From: Cellulosimicrobium cellulans | GTDB lineage: Bacteria > Actinomycetota > Actinomycetes > Actinomycetales > Cellulomonadaceae | Direction: 5' to 3' | DNA length: 64,000 nucleotides | Assembly (NCBI RefSeq): GCF_016921195.1 | Contig: NZ_JAFGYF010000001.1 | Span: 372,001-436,000 of the forward strand | Part shown: piece by piece, positions 56,579 to 64,000 of the stretch | Layout: every line of letters starts with the position of its first letter | Position numbering within the stretch: the first letter of the stretch is position 1 | The notes under the pieces: model-generated | The model's database searches: none | The model's input: the letters and a program-made list of their open reading frames with translations, nothing else | What the model was told of the DNA's origin: nothing | Translations under genes and position numbers: made by a program

Positions 56579-57865
56579 CTAGAAGAACAGGTGGACCAGG
56601 TCGACCACCTGTGGATCGGCCGCGTCCGCGTCGTCGACCACGGGCACGAGCCGCCACTTGTCGAAGGCGGTGCACGGGTGCGACAGCCCTAGCCGCACGA
56701 CGGACCCGACGGGCAGCTCGACGGCGCCGTCCACGAAGGCGTGCTGGTCGTTGAGAGTTCGCACCCGGCTGTCCGACACGTCGATCTCGGGGTGCCCGGC
56801 GACGCGCTCGGGCACCGGCATGTCGATGTCGAAGGGGACGTCGCGCCGGCCGGCGTCCGTGATGTGCAGCCCGGGTTCGGGACGCGAGAGCACCCGCGTC
56901 CACACGTGCATCGCCGCCCGGAAGGTCTCGGGAGAGCCGGGCTGAGCGAAAGGCGAGACGCGGGCGTAGTGGCCGGCGTCGTGGGACAGGTAGGCGCCGG
57001 AGCGCAGGACGACGCTCGTGCGGGTGCCCGTGAGCCCGACGGCACCGACGAGGGGGGCGAACGCCTCGGCGACGAGCTCGAAGAAGCCGCTGCCGCCCGC
57101 GGTGACGATCGCCCGTCCGTCGTAGAGGCCGCGCTCGTCGAGGGTGCGGTGCAGCGCCACGATCTCGTCAAGATACCGCTGCACCGTGGCGAGGCCGTCC
57201 GCGCTGCGGTCGCTCGAGGCGGCGCCTTCGTAGCCCGCCACGCCGGCAAGACGCAGCCCTGGTGCCGCAGCGATCGCCGTCGCGACACGCGTCGCCGCCT
57301 CGACCGTCCGTGTCCCCGAGCGCCCGCCGCGCACGCCCAGCTCGACCAGCACGTCGAGGGGGCGGTCGGCGTGGCCCTCGTCGAAGACCCGGGTCATGAG
57401 CTCGACCTGCGCGACGTCGTCCGCCCAGCACGAGAACCTCAGCGCCGGGTCGCGGCGCAGCTCGGCCGAGAGCCAGCGCAGTCCGACCGGGTCGGTGAGC
57501 TCGTTGGCGAGCAGGATGCGGTCGAACCCGTACCGGCGAGCGACCTGGGCCTGCCACGCGGTCGCGACGGAGATGCCCGACGCTCCTCGCTCGACCTGCA
57601 TCTGCCAGAGCTGCGGCGACATCGTGGTCTTGCCGTGCGGGGCCAGCTCGAGGCCACGAGCGGCGCACCAGGCGCTCATCTCGTCGAGGTTGTGCTCCAG
57701 CGCGCCGCGGTCGAGGGTGAAGATCGGCGTCTGGAACCGGGACAAGCGCGGTCGGGCGGCCAGGAGCTCGCCTGCCGTCAGCCCCCACGCGTCGGGCGGC
57801 ACGGACTTGTGCTCGGGGCCGAGCACCGTGTCGGCCAGCGCGGTCACGGCGGGCCGGGCAGTCAT
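56579..57865 (-). CDS. DSD1/D-threonine-aldolase-like PLP enzyme (D-amino acid dehydratase or deaminase)
   Basis: A 428-residue fold-type III (alanine-racemase-like) PLP enzyme. The PLP lysine is Lys79 in APHGKTTMSP. The C-terminal metal pair is His396 and Cys398 in GLSHPCTAFDKW, the zinc signature of eukaryotic-type D-serine dehydratase and D-threonine aldolase. TAGGSGFFELVAEAF binds the PLP phosphate. It should act on a D-3-hydroxy amino acid such as D-serine or D-threonine. It overlaps the MFS transporter gene (ATGA) and is followed by RidA. Confidence 0.88.
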   Translation of the reverse strand: MTARPAVTALADTVLGPEHKSVPPDAWGLTAGELLAARPRLSRFQTPIFTLDRGALEHNLDEMSAWCAARGLELAPHGKTTMSPQLWQMQVERGASGISVATAWQAQVARRYGFDRILLANELTDPVGLRWLSAELRRDPALRFSCWADDVAQVELMTRVFDEGHADRPLDVLVELGVRGGRSGTRTVEAATRVATAIAAAPGLRLAGVAGYEGAASSDRSADGLATVQRYLDEIVALHRTLDERGLYDGRAIVTAGGSGFFELVAEAFAPLVGAVGLTGTRTSVVLRSGAYLSHDAGHYARVSPFAQPGSPETFRAAMHVWTRVLSRPEPGLHITDAGRRDVPFDIDMPVPERVAGHPEIDVSDSRVRTLNDQHAFVDGAVELPVGSVVRLGLSHPCTAFDKWRLVPVVDDADAADPQVVDLVHLFF

Positions 57866-59181
57866 GCGGCCGCTCCGCTCGGGACGGCGGCCGTGGCGGT
57901 GCGCAGGCGGCCGAAGGCCGCGAGCAGGGCCGCGCCGAGCACGGCGACGGCGCCGCCGAGCGCGAAGGTGCCGGTCCACCCGAGCGAGGAGTCGACGAGG
58001 TAGCCGGTGAGGACCGGTGCGATGATCGACGCGGTCGTGGCGAACATCTGGACGGCGCCGGAGACCGATCCGTACGCCTGGCCGGGCACGGCCTCACCGA
58101 TGACCAGCCAGTACTGCGCTCCGGTGAAGTAGAGCAGGAGGATCACGACGGCCATGAGCCCGATCGCGCCCGCCGTCGAGGTGACCGTGCCGACGAAGGC
58201 GAACAGGATCGCGGTGGCTGCCAGGCACACGACGATGGTCCAGCGGCGGGCCGGGTAGGAGCGCCCCGTCCGGGCCGCGATGCGGTCGGTGACGACACCG
58301 CCGACGATCATGCCGACGCAGCCGCCGATCCACGGCAGCGAGCCGCCGATGGAGAGCGTGGTGAGGTCGATGCCGCGTTCCTGGACGAGGTAGGTGGGGA
58401 ACCAGTTGAGGAACGTCCACAGGATCCAGGCGTAGCCGAAGTAGGCGACAGCGGTCGACCACACGGCGGGCAGTCGCAGGTAGGTCCACCAGGGGGCGGT
58501 CGTCGCGGCGTCCGCTCCGCCCGCCGGTCCCTCGCCGTCGCGGATGTGTGCCACCTCGGCCGCCGAGGCACGAGGGTCGTCCTCAGGCGTGTCGCGCACG
58601 GCGACCAGCCAGCCGACCGTGGCCAGGATGCCGAGGGCGCCGAAGATGATGAACGGCAGGCGCCAGTTGTCGTTGGTCGCAGCCATGATCGCCACGACGA
58701 GAGGCGTGCCCACGGCGCCACCGAGCGGGGTGGCGGCGTTCGCCACGCCGACCGCCATGCCTCGCTCCTTGGCGGGGAACCAGTTGTGCATGAGCTTCGC
58801 GGTCACCGTCGCCTGAGGGCCTTCTCCGGCACCGAACAGCAGACGGATGACGAGGAAGCTCAGGAAGCTGAAACCCACGGCGGTCAGCGCGACGAACGTG
58901 GACCAGGCCGCGATGGCCCACGCCATCGTCTTGCGCGGGCCGATCCTGTCGGCGAGCCAGCCGCCGATGAAGCCGAACGGCGAGTACGTGAAGGCGAAGG
59001 CGGCGGCGAGCCAGCCGAACGTCGCCGTGCTGAAACCGAACTCCGCCATGATGAACGGCGCGGCGACACCGAAGGCCGCGCGGTCCGCGTAGTTCAGGGC
59101 GAGGACGGTGAAGTTGCTGGCGAGGACGCGGAACCGAGCGCGCGTCCGGCGGCCTGTGGCAGTGAGGGTGGATGTCGTCAT
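57862..59181 (-). CDS. MFS transporter (anion:cation symporter type)
   Basis: A 439-residue, 12-helix major facilitator. It contains FIGGWLADRIGPRKTM (loop 2-3 motif), LLFGAGEGPQATVTAKLMHNWFPAKERGMAVGVANAATPLGGAVG (typical ACS/hexuronate-type helix 4-5), and GGVVTDRIAARTGRSYPARRW. It lies between the PLP enzyme and an M20 hydrolase, so it probably imports their substrate (a D-amino acid or N-acyl derivative; inference). Confidence 0.88.
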   Translation of the reverse strand: MTTSTLTATGRRTRARFRVLASNFTVLALNYADRAAFGVAAPFIMAEFGFSTATFGWLAAAFAFTYSPFGFIGGWLADRIGPRKTMAWAIAAWSTFVALTAVGFSFLSFLVIRLLFGAGEGPQATVTAKLMHNWFPAKERGMAVGVANAATPLGGAVGTPLVVAIMAATNDNWRLPFIIFGALGILATVGWLVAVRDTPEDDPRASAAEVAHIRDGEGPAGGADAATTAPWWTYLRLPAVWSTAVAYFGYAWILWTFLNWFPTYLVQERGIDLTTLSIGGSLPWIGGCVGMIVGGVVTDRIAARTGRSYPARRWTIVVCLAATAILFAFVGTVTSTAGAIGLMAVVILLLYFTGAQYWLVIGEAVPGQAYGSVSGAVQMFATTASIIAPVLTGYLVDSSLGWTGTFALGGAVAVLGAALLAAFGRLRTATAAVPSGAAA

Positions 59182-59208
59182 GTCGATTCCTTGGCCGGGT
59201 CCGCCGCG

Positions 59209-60327
59209 TCAGCGGATGAAGTCGGTGATGACCGCGCAGGCGGTCTGGAGCTCGGCGAGGGGCACGTGCTCGTCGGCCGTGTGGGCCTGGGCGATGCTGC
59301 CGGCACCGAAGACGGCGCACGGGATGCCGTCGAGCGCGAGCTTGGAGGCGTCGCTGCCGTGACCGACGCCGACCGGCTCCGTGGGTAGGCCATGACGGCC
59401 CAGCACGCCCGCCAGCGCGTCCAGCTCGCTGCTGGTCGCCGCGCCGAGCGCGTAGTCGACGATGTGCGGCTCGGCGACCTCGACGACGCCGGGCCACCGG
59501 GCCTCCAGGTCCTGCGCGATCTCGCGCCAGACCTCGTGCGGGTCCTCGCCGGGGACCGTGCGGCGGTCGATCGTGATGGTGCATGACTCCGGGAGCACGT
59601 TCGGGGCCGTGCCACCCTCGATGAGGGTCACGGCCAGGGACGGAGGACCGACCAGGGGCTGCTCTCGCGCGGCGAGAGCGTCCTGGTACGACGCGGACTG
59701 CAGGTACGCCACGACCTCGCCGGCCAGGGCGATCGAGTTGCGCCGGCCCCACGGTGCCGAACTGTGACCGGCATCCCCGTGCGCGGTGATGCGGCACCGC
59801 ATGCAGCCCTTGTGCGCGACCACGAGCCGCAACGACGTGGGTTCGCCGACGATCGCGACGACCGGAGGCCGCGGGAGCCGTGCGCGCAGCGCCTGGACGC
59901 CGACGTAGAGGTGCTCCTCGTCGACCACACCGGCCAGGACGACGGTGCGCGACGGGCGGCCTCGGGCGGCGACACGCTCCATCGCGGCCATGAAGACCGC
60001 CAGCTGGCCCTTGGCGTCGCAGGTCCCCCGACCGTAGGCGCGACCGTCGGTCACGGTCATCTCGAACGGGTCGACCGCCATGCCGTCCACCTCGACCGTG
60101 TCGAGATGGCTCTCCAGGAGCACGATCTCCTCGGAGTCGCCGGGCAGCGTCACGGTGACGTTGCAGCGCCCGTCACGCACGGGCGTCAGCTCGGCGACCA
60201 TCCCGCGCTCCTGCGCCCAGCGGGCCACGTGTTCGGCGAGAGGTGTCTCGGCGGCCTCCGGCCGCTCTCGGGGATTCACCGACGGGACGGCTATCAGCTG
60301 CCTCAGGATCTCAGCGGGGTCGGTCAT
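59209..60327 (-). CDS. M20-family metallohydrolase (ArgE/DapE-like deacylase)
   Basis: A 372-residue dinuclear zinc amidohydrolase. LLESHLDTVEV carries His74 and Asp76, GRGTCDAKGQLA carries bridging Asp104, and VVDEEH carries catalytic Glu137 with Glu138. The dimerisation domain spans ~175-290, and GVGHGSDASKLALDGIP closes the site. Such enzymes remove acyl groups from amino acids or cleave dipeptides; in this cluster it may release a D-amino acid from an N-acyl precursor. CTGGAG precedes the chosen ATG. It is the first gene of the minus-strand operon, 27 nt from the transporter. Confidence 0.88.
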   Translation of the reverse strand: MTDPAEILRQLIAVPSVNPRERPEAAETPLAEHVARWAQERGMVAELTPVRDGRCNVTVTLPGDSEEIVLLESHLDTVEVDGMAVDPFEMTVTDGRAYGRGTCDAKGQLAVFMAAMERVAARGRPSRTVVLAGVVDEEHLYVGVQALRARLPRPPVVAIVGEPTSLRLVVAHKGCMRCRITAHGDAGHSSAPWGRRNSIALAGEVVAYLQSASYQDALAAREQPLVGPPSLAVTLIEGGTAPNVLPESCTITIDRRTVPGEDPHEVWREIAQDLEARWPGVVEVAEPHIVDYALGAATSSELDALAGVLGRHGLPTEPVGVGHGSDASKLALDGIPCAVFGAGSIAQAHTADEHVPLAELQTACAVITDFIR

Positions 60328-60466
60328 GACTCTCCAGGTTGTCGTCGTCCGAGTGCCCTGCGACATCGACGAGCGTCACGCGCATCGTTGCGGGCTTGTC
60401 GGCGTGAGGCACTACAAAGAAATTATGTGCTGTTAACGTAAATTCTGCACTGGTAGCCTGTCAAGC
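60328..60466. promoter_or_regulatory. Divergent promoter region of the D-amino-acid cluster
   Basis: Markedly A/T-rich for this genome (aaagaaattatgtg onward). It contains GTGC ... GCAC half-sites at about 60427-60430 and 60447-60450 around GTTAAC (60432-60437), a CATAAT -10-like box for the minus strand, and TAGCCT for the regulator gene. A probable regulator-binding region. Confidence 0.45.
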
Positions 60467-61183
60467 ATGAGTCCTCACCGAGCCGGGGCGATGAGCGACG
60501 CCGCCACGTCACCGGCGCCGCTTCCCGAGGGGTTCGGGGTGGACGAGCTCGTCGCGGTGCTGCGCCCCGTGATGCGCGCGATGGCCGCCGCGGTGGGCCC
60601 GCACTGCGAGGTCGTGCTGCACGACCTGCGCAGCCGACAGATGGACCGGACCATCCTCGCGATCGAGAACGGTGCGGTCACCGGACGCTCGGTGGGCGGC
60701 CCGTCCACGAACCTGGGCCTGACCATGCTGCAGTCCGAGCCCGCGGACCACGACGAGTACGGCTACTCCGGCCGTACCGCCGACGGCAGGGACCTGCGGT
60801 GCTCCTCGACGTACTTCCGCGACCGTGACGGGACGGTCGTCGCGGCACTGTGCGTCAACATCGACCTCACGCCGTTCCAGGCGATCCAAGGAGCGCTCGA
60901 CACCGTCATGCCCCCGCGCGAGAGCGTGCCCGCGCACGAGGCGAAGGAGGTCATCGGCGCCGACATCGAGTCCGTCCTCGATGAGATGATCGAGCGCGCG
61001 GTGGCGCACGTCGGCGCGCCGGTGCCTCTGCTGGGCAAGCAGCAGCGCATCGAGGTGTTCCGCTATCTCGACGAGCGCGGGGCCTTCCACGTCAAGCGCT
61101 CGATCCCGCGCACGGCGAAGCGCCTGGGCATCTCCGTGGTGACGGCCTATGGCTACCTGGACGAGATCCGCAACGGTCGCTGA
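60467..61183 (+). CDS. YheO/DauR-type transcriptional regulator
   Basis: A 238-residue regulator with an N-terminal YheO-like PAS domain (residues ~30-145, CEVVLHDLRSRQMDRTILAIENG; VVAALCVNIDLT) and a C-terminal HTH_22 (IEVFRYLDERGAFHVKRSIPRTAKRLGISVVTAYGYLDEI). DauR of this family represses D-arginine catabolism, so control of a D-amino-acid cluster fits. A TAGCCT box (60454-60459) ends 7 nt before the ATG, so the mRNA is likely leaderless. It is divergent from the cluster across a 139-bp A/T-rich region. Confidence 0.85.
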   Translation: MSPHRAGAMSDAATSPAPLPEGFGVDELVAVLRPVMRAMAAAVGPHCEVVLHDLRSRQMDRTILAIENGAVTGRSVGGPSTNLGLTMLQSEPADHDEYGYSGRTADGRDLRCSSTYFRDRDGTVVAALCVNIDLTPFQAIQGALDTVMPPRESVPAHEAKEVIGADIESVLDEMIERAVAHVGAPVPLLGKQQRIEVFRYLDERGAFHVKRSIPRTAKRLGISVVTAYGYLDEIRNGR

Positions 61184-61748
61184 GCTGCGGTACTGCCGCC
61201 GGCGACGGCGCGCCGGACGGCGTCACGGGGGCGCGAGCTCAGGCACTTCCCCAGCTGATGGCGAGCGCTGTCGATCCGCTCTAGGTGGCGCGTGCCAACC
61301 CTGCGTCGCGCCGAGCTGCGCACTGGTGTGCGTGTGCGCGCGTGGACGGTGGGTGTCGCCGCCCTCCACGACGGCCCGCGGACGCTCAGGGTGGCAGCAC
61401 CCTGTGATCTTCGGGCCGCTTCCTGCTGGCGAGTCCGACGACCACGCCCACCTCGCGCACACCCACGAGGCCTCAGCCCTCGACCAGCCCTGACCTGCAG
61501 CTCGCCTACCGTGCGGTACTGGTTGCGCCGCAACGTCCCGCGCGGGTGGTCTCGCGCGGTTGTTCGTCGAGACTGGTGGGAAACGGGATGCGGTCGATCA
61601 GCACGAGCTGGCACGACGGTCCCGGCACGTCGACGCCTGCCACGGACGTCTTCGTCCGCGGCGAAGATGTTCACGCTCTCCCCGCGTACGGCCAGGAAGT
61701 GCAGACTGTGGGCGCTGGGGTTCCCCGCCGTCCACGAGTGGAGCATCG
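61184..61748. other. Gene-poor 565-bp stretch
   Basis: Mixed codon bias with no reading frame that looks convincingly coding. The best candidate is a plus-strand frame from an ATG at 61588 (MRSISTSWHDGPGTSTPATD ... HALPAYGQEVQTVG) that ends inside the following gene, but it is short and unrecognised. The stretch could be a decayed gene region. Confidence 0.4.
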
Positions 61749-62276
61749 ATGCCTGTGCCGCGGAGCAAGCCGGAGTTGTTGAGCGCGATCGGGAGCGAGT
61801 ACGACGCGCTGGTGCGTGACCTGGAGCGGGTGCCGCCCGACCGCGTGCGGGAGACGTCCATGCCCGCGCATCGAGCAGGGGCCGTGATGAGCCCGGCAGA
61901 TCTCGTGGCCTACCTGGTGGGGTGGAACGAGCTCGTCGTGTCCTGGCACGCGCAGCGCGCCAGGGGAGAGGAGCCCGAGCTTCCGTCTCCGGGCTACCGG
62001 TGGAACCAGCTGGGGTCGTTGGCCGAGAGGTTCTACGCGGACTGCGCCGACGTGCCGTGGCCTGCGCTGCTCGCCAGGCTCGACGTCGCGCGAGCCGAGA
62101 TCGTCGCCCTCGTGTCCGATGCGAGCGACGAGGAGCTGTACGGGGCGCCGTGGTACGGCAAGCACACCGCTGGCCGGATGATCCAGCTCAACACCTCCTC
62201 CGCGTACGCCAACGCCCGACGCCGTCTGCGCGCATGGTTGCGCACGTTCCCCGACGGCCCGACCAGCCCGACGTGA
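61749..62276 (+). CDS. ClbS/DfsB-family four-helix protein (DUF1706)
   Basis: A 175-residue protein of the ClbS/DfsB family (DinB-like fold): MPVPRSKPELLSAIGSEYDA, DLVAYLVGWNELVVSWHAQ, and APWYGKHTAGRMIQLNTSSAY. ClbS protects colibactin producers from their own genotoxin; most homologues outside such clusters are of unknown role. No toxin genes are near. The ATG was chosen as the family-typical start. Confidence 0.8.
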   Translation: MPVPRSKPELLSAIGSEYDALVRDLERVPPDRVRETSMPAHRAGAVMSPADLVAYLVGWNELVVSWHAQRARGEEPELPSPGYRWNQLGSLAERFYADCADVPWPALLARLDVARAEIVALVSDASDEELYGAPWYGKHTAGRMIQLNTSSAYANARRRLRAWLRTFPDGPTSPT

Positions 62277-62440
62277 CACTCGAGCGGTGCGCGCCTCGAG
62301 AAGACATCGCACCCTGCACGCCCACGGGCGCGTGAACCGGACGACGGGAGTGGTGCCACGACGGCGACCACTTCGCCGGGGCCGTGCGCTGCGGCCGGGA
62401 GCGACGAGCTCGTCGACCCCCCGCGCGCCGCGCGTCTGCG

Positions 62441-63070
62441 TCAGTGCGCGTACGTCGATTCCGCCCGTCGTGCGATCGCGGCGGCCATGGCCAGGCGTTG
62501 GACGTCCGCCTCGACGTCCAGGGCGAGCGGATCGCATGCCAGGACCCATCCTTCACCGGTCGCGAACATGATCCGGCGGTGCCTTCCCGCGGTGCCAGGG
62601 GCGGCGGGCAGTGGTGCTTCGAGCACGGCGTGCAGTGCGTGCATCAGATGCTGGCCGCCACCGGGCTGGCACCAGATGTGCGAGCGGGTGCGATGGACGT
62701 CGCGGTAGTGCTCGAAGCCCGAGACGTGCGGGGTCAGGTATGCCCGTAGCTTGAGGTCTCTGAACCCGCTGACGAGATCTCCGCCAGGGAAGTACGCATA
62801 GGCGCGCGGCAGTGGCACGGCGACCCGCACTCCACTCACGCTCCGGAAGAACTGCGACACCTGGGTGCCACCGACGAACGGCGCGCGATCGTGCACGAAC
62901 GCCTCTCGCGTGCCGAAGCGGCCCCGCATCTCGTGAGTGACCTCGACCGTCTCTGGACGCGGAGGGCTCCCGGTCATCACGTCGGGTGGCACTGAGGACT
63001 TCTCGGCGAAGGACCATCCGTGTGCCTCGGCCCACGCGCGCCGTCCGCGTTTCAGCCGTGCCCTCAGCAT
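62441..63070 (-). CDS. Unknown soluble protein
   Basis: A 209-residue protein starting MLRARLKRGRRAWAEAHGW, with a beta-rich middle (AFVHDRAPFVGGTQVSQFFRSVSGVRVAVPLPRAYAY) and a C-terminal GEGWVLACDPLALDVEADVQRLAMAAAIA helix. The AEAHGW opening followed by a hydrophobic beta domain is common in uncharacterised actinobacterial proteins. No function is assigned. Confidence 0.6.
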   Translation of the reverse strand: MLRARLKRGRRAWAEAHGWSFAEKSSVPPDVMTGSPPRPETVEVTHEMRGRFGTREAFVHDRAPFVGGTQVSQFFRSVSGVRVAVPLPRAYAYFPGGDLVSGFRDLKLRAYLTPHVSGFEHYRDVHRTRSHIWCQPGGGQHLMHALHAVLEAPLPAAPGTAGRHRRIMFATGEGWVLACDPLALDVEADVQRLAMAAAIARRAESTYAH

Positions 63071-63673
63071 GCCTGGCCCCGCCCGAGGCCCTCGCCGGCT
63101 GCTGCGCACGGTGCTCGTCCTGCCGTCACCCGCGTGAATCTACCCGGGAAGCGGGTCGTCAGTGCCCTTCCTCATCGTCGCGGCCCTCACCGGCTTCGCC
63201 CTCGTGATGCAGGTCAGCTTCCTCCGTCGTGATCTGGTGGTCACGGCGACCGGGATCCAGGTCGGGCGCAACGCCCCGCTCTCACAAGTCCGATCGCGGG
63301 CCCCACCCGTCCCACCCGACGCTCGTGACTCCCGGCATGGTCCGACAGCCTCGTCGACGATATCGCTGCACCGCCTCGGACGGGGATGCCACACCCGTGC
63401 GAGGGTGACCGGCATCATCGGGCGCCCTGGTCGCCGCCGCCTTGCCTCCTCGACGTCGCACTCTTCTCGCACGTTCCAACCGGCCGGGCCCACGCCAAGC
63501 GCACTCTGCTCCTCGCCACCGCCAGCTCAGTTGCCGATCTTGCCTAGCCCGTCAGAGTTGTCGCTCCCTCCGCCCCTGAAGGTGGTGCCTCGTGGGTCCG
63601 GGGTCACCTCAAGGATGGGCGTACGCGCGTCCCAGGCGACGCAGAGCGCCTCTGACACCCGACCCAGGAGGTT
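63071..63673. other. Gene-poor stretch with a possible truncated membrane-protein gene
   Basis: From a GTG at 63162, PFLIVAALTGFALVMQVSFL followed by RRDLVVTATGIQVGRNAP looks like the start of a short membrane protein. After about 63290 codon bias disappears although the frame stays open to 63677. It may be a decayed gene. The rest shows no coding signal, and G+C is lower than elsewhere. Confidence 0.35.
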
Positions 63674-64000
63674 CTAGCGAACGACATTGTCCTGATGGAA
63701 CCTCAGGATCCGCTTCTGCGTTGCCGGGTCGAGACGGCGTCGAGGGCTGGTCGACCCGCCCACGTGCATGGCGATCCAGGACCGCAAGACCGTGGGCTGG
63801 ACGTCGACGACCCGTGCGAACTCGTCGACGGTCGGCCACGTCGGTTGGGCGGTACGCACTGCCGGGCCTGTTGCTGCCAGGTGTAGGTCCTCGCCCCACG
63901 CCATGGCTTCTGCGGGCGTGCTGAATCCCCCGATCCGGCCTCGGACGGGGTGGGGCTTGTCCAAGCACCATTCGCTGCCGCGCGCCACGATGCGATAGAT
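63674..64000 (-). CDS. Unknown protein, N-terminal end beyond window edge
   Basis: The frame is open to the right edge, so the start may lie outside; a GTG at 63988 is possible. The visible ~108 residues read WCLDKPHPVRGRIGGFSTPAEAMAWGEDL, then WPTVDEFARVVDVQPTVLRSWIAMHVGGS, ending RILRFHQDNVVR. The middle may form a helix-turn-helix (VDEFARVVDVQPTVLRSWI). No family recognised. Confidence 0.5.
   Translation of the reverse strand: MYRIVARGSEWCLDKPHPVRGRIGGFSTPAEAMAWGEDLHLAATGPAVRTAQPTWPTVDEFARVVDVQPTVLRSWIAMHVGGSTSPRRRLDPATQKRILRFHQDNVVR

Noticed and set aside
61153-61746. Minus-strand frame of 197 codons in the gene-poor stretch
   Set aside because: Arg-rich with no domain, overlapping the end of the regulator gene. 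It resembles other shadow frames.
1-64000. tRNA genes, CRISPR arrays, insertion sequences, prophage
   Set aside because: No cloverleaf with TTCGA loop outside coding regions, no spaced repeats, and no transposase or integrase motifs were seen by eye. A tRNAscan or IS search was not possible here.

Overview
The window looks like the chromosome of a high-G+C Gram-positive actinobacterium, most likely from the Cellulomonas/Cellulosimicrobium/Promicromonospora group of Micrococcales. The grounds are a very high G+C content judged by eye, third codon positions that are almost all G or C, frequent GTG starts, GTGA/ATGA stop-start overlaps, a fused lysyl-phosphatidylglycerol synthase/lysyl-tRNA synthetase (LysX type), a SigE-type sigma factor, cysteine-free duplicate ribosomal proteins behind Zur-like boxes, and many genes with a TANNNT -10 element 6-8 nt before the start codon (leaderless mRNAs). 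I saw no tRNA, rRNA, CRISPR array, intact insertion sequence or prophage. The taxonomic call is inference.

Layout. 1-1485: end of a secreted LamG-type protein, an anti-sigma-like ATPase and a GlsB membrane protein. 1713-4746: a four-gene cassette (SpeD-type AdoMet decarboxylase, DUF4178, DUF350, membrane-embedded aminopropyltransferase). 4740-10606: metabolic and transport genes (LLM oxidoreductase, serine hydrolase, DedA, DMT transporter, MalY-type lyase, DUF1905). 10792-15104: a WXG100-like protein with a lipoprotein partner, then a lipoprotein penicillin-binding protein. 15400-20171: two overlapping YhgE/Pip membrane proteins. 20172-22131: a dicarboxylate/amino-acid:cation symporter behind a cysteine-containing leader peptide of a recognised actinobacterial type. 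22214-29045: SHOCT protein, two-component system, SRPBCC protein, lipoprotein, quinone oxidoreductase, DksA-type protein, MgtE.

29061-34874: AraC regulator divergent from an oxalate decarboxylase operon (OxdC, a 64-aa unknown protein, a DUF1275 membrane protein), followed by an internally deleted flavin reductase, an eight-copy 7-bp tandem repeat and an FUSC-type transporter. 34885-43022: two unknown proteins, LysX, a lipoprotein, an amidohydrolase and a cold-shock protein with a long leader. 43162-49839: membrane proteins running into a copper-handling cluster (CopC, YcnI, a CopC-CopD-YtkA fusion, a second YcnI) interleaved with two paralogous His/Cys-bearing membrane proteins. 50184-52387: membrane protein, SigE-type sigma factor and probable anti-sigma partner. 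52398-54998: zinc-limitation locus (COG0523 protein divergent from L28, L33, S14, L31 type B and L36). 55078-55904: a second Zur-type promoter ahead of a gene reduced to its signal peptide, then a membrane protein of different composition. 56118-61183: a D-amino-acid utilisation cluster (RidA, DSD1-like PLP enzyme, MFS transporter, M20 hydrolase) divergent from a DauR/YheO-type regulator. 61184-64000: gene-poor, with a ClbS-like protein and unknown genes.

The observations most worth following are the cysteine-type leader peptide with its hairpins, the tandem repeat next to the broken flavin reductase, the Zur promoter left in front of a truncated gene, the paired membrane proteins of the copper cluster, and the D-amino-acid cluster.
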